DNA from: Mesoterricola sediminis | GTDB lineage: Bacteria; Acidobacteriota; Holophagae; Holophagales; Holophagaceae | NCBI RefSeq assembly: GCF_030295425.1 | Contig: NZ_AP027081.1 | Span: forward strand, 4,137,001 to 4,201,000 | Reading direction: 5' to 3' | Length of the DNA: 64,000 nucleotides | In this document: positions 45,159 to 53,846 of the stretch, piece after piece | How the letters are laid out: each line of letters starts with the position of its first letter | How positions within the stretch are numbered: the stretch's first letter is position 1 | The notes under the pieces: generated by a model | The model's input: only the letters and a program-made list of their open reading frames with translations | Told to the model about the DNA's origin: nothing | The model's database searches: none | Translations under genes and position numbers: made by a program

Positions 45159-45551
45159 TCAGGGCTCCTCGTGCCCGATGCCGTGGGTGATGGCGGAATG
45201 CTGGAAGGCCTCCCAGGCCAGCTGGCGGAAGCGGTCGGTGTGCCCGAAGTCCACGCCCTCGGCCCAGAGCTTGTAGTGGATGAGCTCGTGCTCGAGGATG
45301 CGGCGCACCACCTCCTCCGGGGTGCGGCAGTGGCAGCCGCAGACCTGCACGGGCCACGCGCGGTCGCGCCGGCGCAGCAGCGGAATCGACAGGCGGATCT
45401 CCGGATGCCACACCCCGCGCCGGTCCTTCTCCACCACGAAGAGGCCCGCGCAACGGCTCATGCGGGGGGACCACACGATGGGACAGGGGCGCAGGTCCCA
45501 GCCCGCGGCCCGGAGGATCGCCTGGGCCTGGTGACGGACGGTGACGAGCAT
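45159..45551 (-). CDS. SprT-like zinc metalloprotease-domain protein
   Basis: 130 residues. HELIHYKLWAEG (HExxH) at about 90-101 and GHTDRFRQLAWEAF fit the SprT-like domain, whose third ligand follows this segment. The N-terminal half (CAGLFVVEKDRRGVWHPEIRLSIPLL) is the usual beta sheet. Related proteins act on DNA-protein crosslinks or have unknown roles. Start ATG 45551 is chosen from a CATAAT -10 six bases upstream. Convergent with amgK before the IS insertions. Confidence 0.75.
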   Translation of the reverse strand: MLVTVRHQAQAILRAAGWDLRPCPIVWSPRMSRCAGLFVVEKDRRGVWHPEIRLSIPLLRRRDRAWPVQVCGCHCRTPEEVVRRILEHELIHYKLWAEGVDFGHTDRFRQLAWEAFQHSAITHGIGHEEP

Positions 45552-45557
45552 CCTTCG

Positions 45558-45563
45558 ATTATG
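45558..45563 (-). promoter_or_regulatory. -10 box of leaderless sprT-like gene
   Basis: CATAAT on the minus strand, six bases before ATG 45551. No separate Shine-Dalgarno fits the spacing. Confidence 0.45.
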
Positions 45564-45662
45564 GAAGGTTCCGGCCGGATTGGGCAGGATGACGGCTTTC
45601 CGGCAACCTGCCAGTCGCATCCAGCGACCGGCCCGGCAATCCTGGTCGAGGAGGTGGCCTTC

Positions 45663-46055
45663 ATGCCCCACATCGCCCACGTGGCCCTCTGGACCCGCGA
45701 CCTGGAAGGGCTGGCGGCCTTCTACGCGGAGGTCCTGGACGCCCGGGTGGGCGAACGCTACGAGCACCCCGCCCACGGCTTCGCCTCCCGCTTCCTCGCC
45801 TTCGACGGCGGCCCGACCCTGGAGCTGATGGAGACCCGCCAGCTGACCCTGGAAACGGCCCCCCCGGGCGCCCAGCGCCTGGGCCTCACCCACTTGGCCT
45901 TCTCCCTCGGCTCCCCGGAGGCTGTCGATGCCCTCACGGCGCGCCTGGCCGCCATGGGCCGCCCGGTGCTGGACCGGCCCCGCACGACGGGGGACGGGTA
46001 CTACGAAAGCACCGTCCTGGACCCTGACGGGAACCGCCTGGAGCTGACGGTGTAG
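45663..46055 (+). CDS. VOC (glyoxalase-fold) family protein
   Basis: 130 residues with two beta-alpha-beta-beta-beta modules: HIAHVALWTRDLEGLAAFYAE at the start and LTHLAFSLGSPEAVDALTARL in the second half, ending in VLDPDGNRLELTV. The metal-site positions H (near 6), E (LELME), H (THLAF) and E (RLELT) are present, so it could be a glyoxalase I-like enzyme. Substrate unknown. GAGGAGG lies upstream of the ATG. Its stop abuts the stop of the convergent Lrp gene with no base between. Confidence 0.8.
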   Translation: MPHIAHVALWTRDLEGLAAFYAEVLDARVGERYEHPAHGFASRFLAFDGGPTLELMETRQLTLETAPPGAQRLGLTHLAFSLGSPEAVDALTARLAAMGRPVLDRPRTTGDGYYESTVLDPDGNRLELTV

Positions 46056-46496
46056 CTACCGCCGGTCGAAGCGGGGCGCCAGGACCAGGAGGGTGCGGGT
46101 GCAGGCCACGCCGGGCATCCGGGCCAGGTCGTCCCGGAGGCGGTTCAGGTCCTCGAGGCGCTCCACCTCCACCTGGAGCACCAGGTCGATGTCGCCGCTC
46201 ACGGAATCGGCCACCCGCACCTCCGGGAAGGCCTCCAGGAGCTTGACGGCGCGGTCGTGGCTGGGGCCGCTGCCGTTCACCAGGAGGTAGGCGCGGATGC
46301 CGGGCCGCTTCTCCACGCCCAGGCGCAGGGTGTAGCCGAGGATGACGCCCTCCCGCTCCAGGCGCCGGAGACGCGCCTGCACGGCCGAGCGGGACAGGCC
46401 CACCCGGGCGGCCAGGGTCACCTGGGTCAAGCGGGCGTCCGCGCCCAGTTCGGCGAGGAGGCGGCGGTCCATGTCGTCCAGGTCGCGCTTGGGCAT
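46056..46496 (-). CDS. Lrp/AsnC-family transcriptional regulator
   Basis: 146 residues. N-terminal helix-turn-helix (LDDMDRRLLAELGADARLT, then LAARVGLSRSAVQARLRRLEREGVI) and C-terminal RAM ligand domain (IRAYLLVNGSG, then VADSVSGDIDLVLQVEV), as in Lrp. Senses an amino acid in the usual model. A CAGAAT box five bases before the ATG (46502-46507, minus) and the lack of a Shine-Dalgarno suggest a leaderless message. Target genes not evident; divergent from the TolB-like gene. Confidence 0.88.
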   Translation of the reverse strand: MPKRDLDDMDRRLLAELGADARLTQVTLAARVGLSRSAVQARLRRLEREGVILGYTLRLGVEKRPGIRAYLLVNGSGPSHDRAVKLLEAFPEVRVADSVSGDIDLVLQVEVERLEDLNRLRDDLARMPGVACTRTLLVLAPRFDRR

Positions 46497-46619
46497 CCCG
46501 CATTCTGGCGTTCTGCCGGCGGTTTGGCAACTTGCCGGCTACACCTTGGCCCCTTTTTCGCGAACCCTGAAGGTCAGACGGGTCCGTCCGTCACTTGTCA
46601 GAATCCGATCGAGGCCTCC

Positions 46620-47576
46620 ATGCACCCCAGGTTCCACAGTCCCCTTCCGGTCCGCCTGGCCCTGGCCGCCGCGGCCCTGGCCCTCGTGGCCGGATGTGGG
46701 GGCGGTCCGGCCAGCCAGGCCTCCGCCCCGCCCCCCGCCTACGAGGTGATCTTCGATGGCCAGAACCCCGACGGCTCCCGGATGCTGTACTACGCCCGGC
46801 CGGAGGGCGGCGCCCCCCAGGTGCTGGGCCGTGGCTACCTGGGCACCCGCCCCCAGGCCCGTCCCGACGGCCTGGCCCTCGTGTACGCCAGCCTCCCCAC
46901 GGAAACGGCGCCCATGCAGCTCATGCTGGTCACGGACCTGAGCCAGCCGGCCCTCCGCCTCTCCCCCCCGGGCGTCGGCGAACGGGAGGGGGCCTGGTCC
47001 CCGGACGGCACCCGCCTCGCCTTCCACTCCCAGCAGGACGAACCGGATGGGGACATCTTCGTGGCCCGCCTCCGGGACGGAGCGCTGGAAGGCCGGACCA
47101 ACCTCACGCCGCGCCAGCCCGGCGATCCCGAGATCTCCCCCGACGTCACCCCCGCCTGGTCTCCGGACGGCACCCGCCTGGCCTTCACCTCGTACCGCTC
47201 CGGCAGTCCCGCCCTCTGGGTGATGGCCGCCGATGGGACCCAGGCGCGGCAGCTGACGCCCACGAGCGCGACCCACGGCGACTACTTCCCCACCTGGTCC
47301 CCCGATGGCCAGTGGATCGCCTTCCAGCGCCTCTCCCAGGACGCCGCCCGCATCGGCCTCCTGCCGGCCGATGGCGGATCGCCCGCCTTCTTCGACTTCG
47401 ACGGCCGGGCCTACGCCCCCTCCTGGTCTCCTGACGGCCAATGGATCGCCTTCAGCGGGCTCCGGGACGGGGAGACCGACATCTACCTCCAGGCCCCCCA
47501 CAGCCCCGAGCTGCGCCGGATCGTCCGCCCCGGTGTCGACCAGGGCCCCAGTTGGATGCGCCGGCGCACCCCCTGA
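46620..47576 (+). CDS. TolB-like beta-propeller lipoprotein
   Basis: 318 residues. Lipoprotein signal with LVAGC lipobox (Cys about 26). Then repeated WD40-like PD40 units of the form PAWSPDGTRLAFTS, seen about five times (REGAWSPDGTRLAF, TPAWSPDGTRLAF, PTWSPDGQWIAF, PSWSPDGQWIAF). No TolB N-terminal domain, so it is not TolB itself. Probably a periplasmic or outer-membrane-anchored binding protein. Stands upstream of two cytochrome genes. Confidence 0.82.
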   Translation: MHPRFHSPLPVRLALAAAALALVAGCGGGPASQASAPPPAYEVIFDGQNPDGSRMLYYARPEGGAPQVLGRGYLGTRPQARPDGLALVYASLPTETAPMQLMLVTDLSQPALRLSPPGVGEREGAWSPDGTRLAFHSQQDEPDGDIFVARLRDGALEGRTNLTPRQPGDPEISPDVTPAWSPDGTRLAFTSYRSGSPALWVMAADGTQARQLTPTSATHGDYFPTWSPDGQWIAFQRLSQDAARIGLLPADGGSPAFFDFDGRAYAPSWSPDGQWIAFSGLRDGETDIYLQAPHSPELRRIVRPGVDQGPSWMRRRTP

Positions 47577-47698
47577 GCCGCCCGGCCTGACCGGAGTCCC
47601 GGCCCCGAGCCCCTTCCGGCTCCCCGGCGCCCCGCGCCGGCGGGAGCCCCCCGGGCGGGCCCCGCCCTGCCCCCAACCCACCCCCCAATGAGGTGAAC

Positions 47699-48235
47699 AT
47701 GACCCTGACCCGCCCCTTCCTCCTGGCCCTCCTGGGCGCCGCCGTGGCCCAGGCGGGCACCCCCGACGCCGTCCTCCGCCGCGGCGCCTACCTGGTCCAG
47801 ATCGGCGGCTGCAACGACTGCCATACCCCCCTGAAGCTGGGCCCCCGGGGCCCCGAGCCCGACCTGGCCCGCATGCTGTCGGGCCACCCGGAGGCCCTGA
47901 AGATGCCCCCGGCCCCCGTCCTGCCGGAGGGGCCTTGGGCGGTGACCATGGCCGCCACGTCCACCGCCTTCGCCGGCCCCTGGGGCGTGAGCTATGCGGC
48001 CAACCTGACCCCCGACAAGGAGACGGGCCTGGGCGCGTGGACCGAGGCCCAGTTCCTGCAGATGATCCGCACCGGCCGCCACCTGGGCCAGGGCCGCCCG
48101 GTGCTGCCCCCCATGTCGGTGCACAGTCTCCGGGCCGCCACCGAGGCGGACCAGAAGGCCCTCTTCGCCTACCTGAAATCCATCGCCCCGGTGTCCAACC
48201 GGGTGCCCGCCGCGACCGAACCCACGGTCCCTTGA
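47699..48235 (+). CDS. Mono-haem c-type cytochrome
   Basis: 178 residues. Signal peptide about 1-20 (LLGAAVAQAG). One haem motif CNDCH (about 37-41), distal Met candidates in LPPMSVHSL and a typical alpha-helical end (EADQKALFAYLKSI). Similar to small periplasmic cytochromes paired with dehydrogenases. GAGGTG precedes ATG 47699. The next cytochrome gene starts 11 bases after its stop. Confidence 0.88.
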   Translation: MTLTRPFLLALLGAAVAQAGTPDAVLRRGAYLVQIGGCNDCHTPLKLGPRGPEPDLARMLSGHPEALKMPPAPVLPEGPWAVTMAATSTAFAGPWGVSYAANLTPDKETGLGAWTEAQFLQMIRTGRHLGQGRPVLPPMSVHSLRAATEADQKALFAYLKSIAPVSNRVPAATEPTVP

Positions 48236-48246
48236 GCGGATCGTCC

Positions 48247-49266
48247 ATGCGCCTCCGAAGCCTGCTCGGCGCGGCGCTCCTCGGCCTCGCGCCGGGGATC
48301 GCCCGGCCCACCCTCCAAGCACCCCCCCGCCTGTCCCAGACGGGGCTCTACGCGGCGCCGGGCCTCGTGGCTGCCCGGAACCTCGCCTACGCGCCCCAGT
48401 ACCCCCTGTGGACCGACGGCGCGGCCAAGGCGCGGTGGCTCCACCTGCCCGCCGGCACCGCCATCGACGGGCGGGACGAGGCGGCCTGGGTCTTCCCCGT
48501 GGGCACGAAGGCCTGGAAGGAATTCGCCTTCCAGGGCCGGAAGGTGGAGACGCGCCTCCTCTGGAAGACCGGGCCCCGGACCTGGGTGCTCGCCACCTAC
48601 GCCTGGAACGCCGAACAGACCGACGCCTTCCTCGTGCCCGAGGAAGGCCGGCCCGGCGCCGTCGACCTCGGGGCGGGCGCGCGGCATGACCTCCCGTCCC
48701 GGGCCGACTGCCGGACCTGCCACGGCCAGGGGCAGGTCGACCTGCTGGGCCTCACGGCCCTCCAGCTGTCCCCCGACCGGGACCCCGGCGCCCTCCACGG
48801 CGAGCCGGTCCCACCCGGCGGCGTGACCTTGCGGGAGCTGGTGGCGCGCCGCCTGCTCGTTGGCGCCCGGCCGGACCTGCTCACCCGACCGCCACGCATT
48901 CTGGCGGACAACCCCACCACCCGCGCCATCCTGGGATACCTGGCCGGCAACTGTGCCGCCTGCCATCGCCCGGAGCGGCCCCTGACGGGCCTGGACCTGG
49001 ACCTCCGGCCCTCCGGCGGGGAGGCCGAGGTTCCGGCCCTGCGCACCACCGTGGGCCGCCCCAGCCTGTACCAGACGCCCGGCGCTCCGAGGGCCCCGCG
49101 CATCCAGCCCGGCGATCCCGGACGCAGCACGCTGCTCCACCGCATGGCCTCCCGCAGGCCCGCCTCCCAGATGCCGCCCCTGGGCACGGCCCTGCCGGAC
49201 ACGGAGGCCCTGGCCCGGCTGCGCGCGTGGATCGCAGCACTGCCCCCGGCCGCCGTCAGCCCATGA
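48247..49266 (+). CDS. Di-haem cytochrome c-like protein (SO2930-like)
   Basis: 339 residues with signal peptide (about 1-19). A beta-rich front part (YPLWTDGAAKARWLHLPAGT, then WVFPVGTKAWKEFAF) and two haem motifs, CRTCH (about 156) and CAACH (about 237), near a closing MPPLGT methionine. This pattern resembles the SO2930 di-haem family. Probably passes electrons with the preceding mono-haem protein. Its last 11 bases overlap the convergent DinB-like gene. Confidence 0.78.
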   Translation: MRLRSLLGAALLGLAPGIARPTLQAPPRLSQTGLYAAPGLVAARNLAYAPQYPLWTDGAAKARWLHLPAGTAIDGRDEAAWVFPVGTKAWKEFAFQGRKVETRLLWKTGPRTWVLATYAWNAEQTDAFLVPEEGRPGAVDLGAGARHDLPSRADCRTCHGQGQVDLLGLTALQLSPDRDPGALHGEPVPPGGVTLRELVARRLLVGARPDLLTRPPRILADNPTTRAILGYLAGNCAACHRPERPLTGLDLDLRPSGGEAEVPALRTTVGRPSLYQTPGAPRAPRIQPGDPGRSTLLHRMASRRPASQMPPLGTALPDTEALARLRAWIAALPPAAVSP

Positions 49267-50095
49267 TGGCGAGGGCCGACAGGAAGGGCGCCCCCAGCGC
49301 GGCGTCGCCGTCGATGCGCACGCGCCGGCGGGCCTCCTCCCCCTTCAGGCCCTTGGAGAAGAGGCGCCAGGCGGCATCATCCGTCAGCTCGATGCGCGCC
49401 CGCACCTGGCCGGCGGGTTCCGTATCCAGCCGCCAGCCGTCCTCGGCGCGGACCAGGTGCCAGGTGCCCCCTGCCGGCCCGGTGATCGCCACCGCCAGGG
49501 CGGTGCCCTCCGGCGCCGTCACCGGGCCGTACGTGCGCGGCAGCGCCCGGATGAACAGCTCGAGGACGGGGTGGAGCCAGGCCCGGCCGGCCAGGACCGG
49601 CGCGCCCACCGCCTCCCGGATCTGCTGCTGATGGAGCCAGTACTCGGTGTAGTTCCGCCCCATGTCGAACCAGGCGGCGGAGGCCGTCTCCCCGGCCCAG
49701 GCCACGGGGAAGAGGGCCGGGCCCTCGGGGTCCTGGGCCTGGAGGTGGTCGGCCAGCTGGGGCCCCACGGCGGCCAGCAGGTCCAGGATGACCCGCGGGC
49801 TGAGCCGGCGGGCGACGTCCACCCAGGCGGCGTTGAGGCCGTCCAGGAAGGCCACCAGGTCTCCGTAGCCCGCGATGGGCCGGTCCGGCGGCGGCAGCGG
49901 CTCGGCGTCCCGGCCATGGGACAGGAGGCGGAGCTGGGTGTCCAGCATGTGGGCGGCGAGGTCCTTGACCGTCCAGGGGCCGCAGACCGTGGGCCGCCGC
50001 CAGGCCTCGGCGGGGAGGGCCCCCAGGACGTCCATCAGCTGGTCGTGGAGCGGCCGGAAGAGGTGGGCGGTCAGCGTGGGCGGGAGGGAGGCCAT
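49256..50095 (-). CDS. DinB/maleylpyruvate-isomerase-like (MDMPI) protein
   Basis: 279 residues. DinB-like helical domain at the N-terminus with LPAEAWRRPTVCGPWTVKDLAAHMLDTQ (metal His in AAHML) and a C-terminal MDMPI-type domain. Resembles the TIGR03083 group of putative mycothiol- or bacillithiol-type transferases. The true thiol and substrate are unknown. ATG 50095 chosen since the longer frame (to 50227) runs through an AT-rich promoter. Confidence 0.72.
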   Translation of the reverse strand: MASLPPTLTAHLFRPLHDQLMDVLGALPAEAWRRPTVCGPWTVKDLAAHMLDTQLRLLSHGRDAEPLPPPDRPIAGYGDLVAFLDGLNAAWVDVARRLSPRVILDLLAAVGPQLADHLQAQDPEGPALFPVAWAGETASAAWFDMGRNYTEYWLHQQQIREAVGAPVLAGRAWLHPVLELFIRALPRTYGPVTAPEGTALAVAITGPAGGTWHLVRAEDGWRLDTEPAGQVRARIELTDDAAWRLFSKGLKGEEARRRVRIDGDAALGAPFLSALAIMG

Positions 50096-50210
50096 GGGAC
50101 ACCGGGGGATCCTTCCTTGTAGCACGGCGTCCGCCCGGAACCGGCCCGCTTTTTTCCCCTCCCAGCCTCGCCCCACGGGAACAAGTCCATGTTTATTAAT
50201 AATTAAATAC

Positions 50211-50238
50211 TTGCCAAACCCAGTCAAGAACCTATGCT
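50211..50238 (+). promoter_or_regulatory. Promoter of nitric oxide reductase gene
   Basis: TTGCCA (50211-50216) and TATGCT (50233-50238) are 16 bases apart at the end of an AT-rich patch (50185-50215). No exact FNR or NsrR dyad is visible. The leader of about 95 bases ends in GGGAGGGAGGT. Confidence 0.55.
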
Positions 50239-50337
50239 TGCATCAATTTCCGGGTGTCCGCCCCGCGTCCCGCCCTGGGCCCATCCAGCCCAGGAAGGTC
50301 GCCTTGGGTTCGGTGTGCCCGCTGGGAGGGAGGTCCC

Positions 50338-52557
50338 GTGCGCCGGCTTTGGATCCTGCTGTTCACCGTGATGGGGCTGTCCTTCGCCGTGCTGGGCTGG
50401 CTCGGCCTGCGCATCCGGCAGGGGGCCCCGCCCGTGCCGGCGCGGGTGGTGACGGCGACCGGGGAGCGGGTCTTCGAGGACGGGGACATCGCCGCCGGCC
50501 AGAACGTTTGGCAGTCCATGGGCGGCATGGAGCTGGGCTCCATCTGGGGCCACGGCAGCTACGTCGCGCCGGATTGGACCGCGGACTGGCTCCACCGGGA
50601 GGCCACCACCCTGCTGGACGCCTGGGCCCTGGCGGAGCGCGGCGCCCCCCTGGCGGCCCTCGATCCCGCCACCCGCGCGGGGTACCAGGAGCGCCTGCGG
50701 CTCCACATGCGGCAGAACCGCTACCAGCCCGCCACCGGCACCCTCGTGGTGGACGCCGAGCGGGCCCGGGCCATCCAGGCCACGGCCGCGCACCTGGACG
50801 ACGTCTTTTCCCGGGGCCGCGACGCCTATGCCATTCCCGCCGGGGCCCAGCCCGACCCCGTCCTGCGCCGGCAGCTGGCCGCCTTCGTGTTCTGGACGGC
50901 CTGGGCCGCCACCACGGAGCGCCCCGGGGAGCGCATCACCTACACGAACAACTGGCCCTATGAGCCGCTCGTGGGCAACACCCTCACGGGGGACGCCTGG
51001 ATCTGGACGGGCGTGAGCATCCTGCTCCTCCTCGCGGGCATCGGCGCCATGGCCTGGTGGCACGCGGCCCGCCACGCCCACGGGGAGGAGGCCCCCGTGG
51101 CCGCCCCGGCCACCGATCCCCTCCTGCGCGCCGTCCCCACGCCCAGCCAGCGCGCCACGGTGAAGTACTTCTGGGCCGTCACCGCCCTCATCCTCGTCCA
51201 GGTGCTCATGGGGGTCGTCACGGCCCACTATGGGGTGGAGGGCAACGGCTTCTACGGCGTGCCCCTCGCCCGGTGGCTGCCCTACGTCCTCACCCGCACC
51301 TGGCACACCCAGCTGGGGGTCCTCTGGATCGCCACCGCGTGGCTGGCGGCGGGCCTGTACATCGGCCCCGCCGTGGGCGGCCGGGAGCCCGCGGGCCAGG
51401 CCCTGGGCGTGAACCTGCTCTTCGGGGCCGTGCTGGTCCTGGTGGCGGGCTCCATGGCCGGCCAGTGGCTGAGCGTCATGCACCGCCTGGGCACGGGCAC
51501 CGCCTGGTTCTACCTGGGCCACAGCGGGTACGAGTACATCGACACGGGCCGCCTCTGGCAGGTGGTGCTCCTGGTGGGGCTCTTCCTCTGGCTCTTCCTC
51601 GTGGCGCGCGCCGTGCGCCCCGCCTTCGCCACCGCCGACGCGGCCACCCGCCCCCTGCTGGGCATGTTCCTCCTCGCCTCCCTCGCCATCGCCGGGTTCT
51701 ACGGGGCCGCCCTGGGCTACGGCCGCCACACGAACCTGGCGGTGGCCGAGTACTGGCGCTGGTGGGTGGTCCACCTGTGGGTGGAGGGCTTCTTCGAGGT
51801 CTTCGCGACGGTGGTCATCGCCTTCCTCTTCACCCGGCTCGGCCTCCTGCGCACGGAATCCGCGAGCCGCGCGGTCCTCCTCTCCTCGGCCATCTTCCTG
51901 TCGGGGGGCATCATCGGCACCGCCCACCACCTGTACTTCAGCGGCACCCCCGCCGCCGTCATGGCCCTGGGCGCCACCTTCAGCGCCCTGGAGGTGGTCC
52001 CCCTCATGTTCGTGGGCTTCGAGGCCTGGGAGAACCTGCGCCTGGGCCGGGCCGCGGCCTGGGTCGCCCAGTACCGGTGGCCCATCTACTGCTTCGTGGC
52101 CGTGGCCTTCTGGAACATGGTCGGGGCCGGCCTCTTCGGCTTCATGATCAATCCCCCGGTGGCGCTCTACTACATGCAGGGCCTGAACACGACCCCCGTG
52201 CACGGCCACGCGGCCCTCTTCGGGGTCTACGGCATGCTGGGCATCGGGCTGATGCTCTTCTGCCTCCGGGCCCTGCGCCCCGGCCAGCCCTGGCGGGAGG
52301 GGCCCCTGCGCTTCGCGTTCTGGGCCATCAACGGCGGCCTCATGGCCATGATCGTCCTCAGCATCCTGCCCCTGGGCCTCCTCCAGACCCGGGCCGCCGT
52401 GGAGCACGGGTACTGGTTCGCCCGCAGCGCCGCCTTCCTGCAGTCGGACGGCATGAACCTCATCCGCTGGCTCCGGGTGCCGGGGGACACCCTCTTCGCG
52501 GCCGGCGCCTTCGTCCTCGTGTACTTCATCGCGGCCCTCCCCCGGGCCCGGGCCTGA
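50338..52557 (+). CDS. norZ: Quinol-dependent nitric oxide reductase (qNOR type)
   Basis: 739 residues, the length of single-subunit qNOR. N-terminal helix followed by a NorC-like soluble domain without haem c motif (GQNVWQSMGGMELGSIWGHG), then 12 or so membrane helices of the haem-copper oxidase fold. Haem and iron ligands include the H in RTWHTQLGVLW, H in HLWVEGFFEVF (with the conserved glutamates), the HH pair in GTAHHLYF and H in VHGHAALFG. Reduces NO to N2O using quinol at the inner membrane. GTG 50338 with a strong ribosome site. Stops two bases before the convergent kinase gene. Confidence 0.92.
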   Translation: MRRLWILLFTVMGLSFAVLGWLGLRIRQGAPPVPARVVTATGERVFEDGDIAAGQNVWQSMGGMELGSIWGHGSYVAPDWTADWLHREATTLLDAWALAERGAPLAALDPATRAGYQERLRLHMRQNRYQPATGTLVVDAERARAIQATAAHLDDVFSRGRDAYAIPAGAQPDPVLRRQLAAFVFWTAWAATTERPGERITYTNNWPYEPLVGNTLTGDAWIWTGVSILLLLAGIGAMAWWHAARHAHGEEAPVAAPATDPLLRAVPTPSQRATVKYFWAVTALILVQVLMGVVTAHYGVEGNGFYGVPLARWLPYVLTRTWHTQLGVLWIATAWLAAGLYIGPAVGGREPAGQALGVNLLFGAVLVLVAGSMAGQWLSVMHRLGTGTAWFYLGHSGYEYIDTGRLWQVVLLVGLFLWLFLVARAVRPAFATADAATRPLLGMFLLASLAIAGFYGAALGYGRHTNLAVAEYWRWWVVHLWVEGFFEVFATVVIAFLFTRLGLLRTESASRAVLLSSAIFLSGGIIGTAHHLYFSGTPAAVMALGATFSALEVVPLMFVGFEAWENLRLGRAAAWVAQYRWPIYCFVAVAFWNMVGAGLFGFMINPPVALYYMQGLNTTPVHGHAALFGVYGMLGIGLMLFCLRALRPGQPWREGPLRFAFWAINGGLMAMIVLSILPLGLLQTRAAVEHGYWFARSAAFLQSDGMNLIRWLRVPGDTLFAAGAFVLVYFIAALPRARA

Positions 52558-52559
52558 GG

Positions 52560-53846
52560 TCAGCCGAGGGGCAGCCTCAGGGATGCGCAGGCCCCGCCGC
52601 CCTCGCGGTTGGCGAGGCCGAGGCTGCCGCCGTGGGCCTCGGCGATCTGGCGGCTGAGGACGAGGCCGATGCCGCTGCCCCCGGCCTTGGTGCTGAAGAA
52701 GGGCACGAAGAGGTTCCCGCCCGTGGGCAGCCCCGGGCCCCGGTCCTCCACGCGGAGCTCCACGGCGGGCCCCTGCACGGTCCAACCCAGGTCCACGGGC
52801 GCCCCGGCGTCCACGGCGTTGCGCACGAGGTTGATGAGGGCCTGGGCCAGCTGGTCCCCGTCGGCCTGCAGGGTCACGGGGGGCCCCGGGTGGACGCGGA
52901 CCTCGCAGCGCTGCTCGAGGCCCGCCACGCGCCGCACCAGGACCTCCAGGTCCACGGGCGCCCGGCAGGGTTCCGGCAGGCGGGCCAGGCGCGTGTAGCC
53001 CTCCATGAAGCGGCCCAGGCCCTGGGCCCGGCTCGCGATGATGCCCAGGCCCTGGCGCGTGTCGTCCATCCAGTCCTCGCCCTGGCGCTCCAGGATGCGG
53101 AGGAGGCTCTCGGAGAGGGACTGGATGGGGGCCAGGGAGTTGTTGATCTCGTGCCCCAGCACCCGGATGACCTGGTGCCAGACCTTGCGCTCCTCCTGCC
53201 GCAGGGGGCGGGTCAGGTCGGAGACCACCAGGAGGCGGTGGACCCGCCCCCCCTGCCGGAAGGTGCCCCGGCGGAGGTCGAAGCGCCCCGCCCGGGCGGG
53301 GAAGGCCATGTCCGCCAGCTGCGCGCCCTCCCCGTCCAGGGCCGCGGCCAGGCCCAGTTCCGCCGCGGGACGCCCCAGGAGGCGCTCCTGGGGGCTGCCC
53401 AGGAGGGCCTCCCCGGCCCGGTTCACCAGGCGCAGGAGATCCTCCCCGTCGAAGGCGAACACGGCCACGTCGATCTCGGCCATGACGGCGCGGAGCAGGG
53501 CCGTCGCTTCCATGGCCTTCATGCGCTGCTGCTGGAGGAGCTCGCTCAGGACGTTGAGCTCGTGGTACACCTCGCCGAGGGCGTCGGCGTCGGCGGGCTC
53601 CCGGGCCCGGAAGGAGTAGTCCCCTTCGCGGATGGCCGTGAGGATGTTGGCCAGCGTCTGCAGGGGCCGCTGCACCCGGCGCCGGAGGGCCCGCAGGGAC
53701 ACCGCCGCCGCCGCCGCGCAGGCGGCGAAGAGCAGGAGCTTCCAGGGCAGGGGCCAGGGCGCCCGCGCCAGGAGGATCCCGGCCAGGACCAGGGCCGGCA
53801 GGGCCCCCAGGAGGGCGCCGAGCTGGACCCGCCGGTCGTGGGTCAT
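52560..53846 (-). CDS. NtrY-like sensor histidine kinase
   Basis: 428 residues. Two membrane helices (about 8-28 and 34-54), HAMP-like (about 55-105), PAS (about 118-215), dimerisation box with H232 in VLGHEINNSLAPIQSL and ATPase domain (N-box LINLVRNAVDA, G-boxes VEDRGPGLP and GSGIGLVLSRQ). Close to NtrY-type kinases. Its start overlaps the regulator stop (ATGA), so it is last in the efflux operon. The periplasmic loop is very short, so the signal is probably membrane or cytoplasmic. Confidence 0.9.
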   Translation of the reverse strand: MTHDRRVQLGALLGALPALVLAGILLARAPWPLPWKLLLFAACAAAAAVSLRALRRRVQRPLQTLANILTAIREGDYSFRAREPADADALGEVYHELNVLSELLQQQRMKAMEATALLRAVMAEIDVAVFAFDGEDLLRLVNRAGEALLGSPQERLLGRPAAELGLAAALDGEGAQLADMAFPARAGRFDLRRGTFRQGGRVHRLLVVSDLTRPLRQEERKVWHQVIRVLGHEINNSLAPIQSLSESLLRILERQGEDWMDDTRQGLGIIASRAQGLGRFMEGYTRLARLPEPCRAPVDLEVLVRRVAGLEQRCEVRVHPGPPVTLQADGDQLAQALINLVRNAVDAGAPVDLGWTVQGPAVELRVEDRGPGLPTGGNLFVPFFSTKAGGSGIGLVLSRQIAEAHGGSLGLANREGGGACASLRLPLG

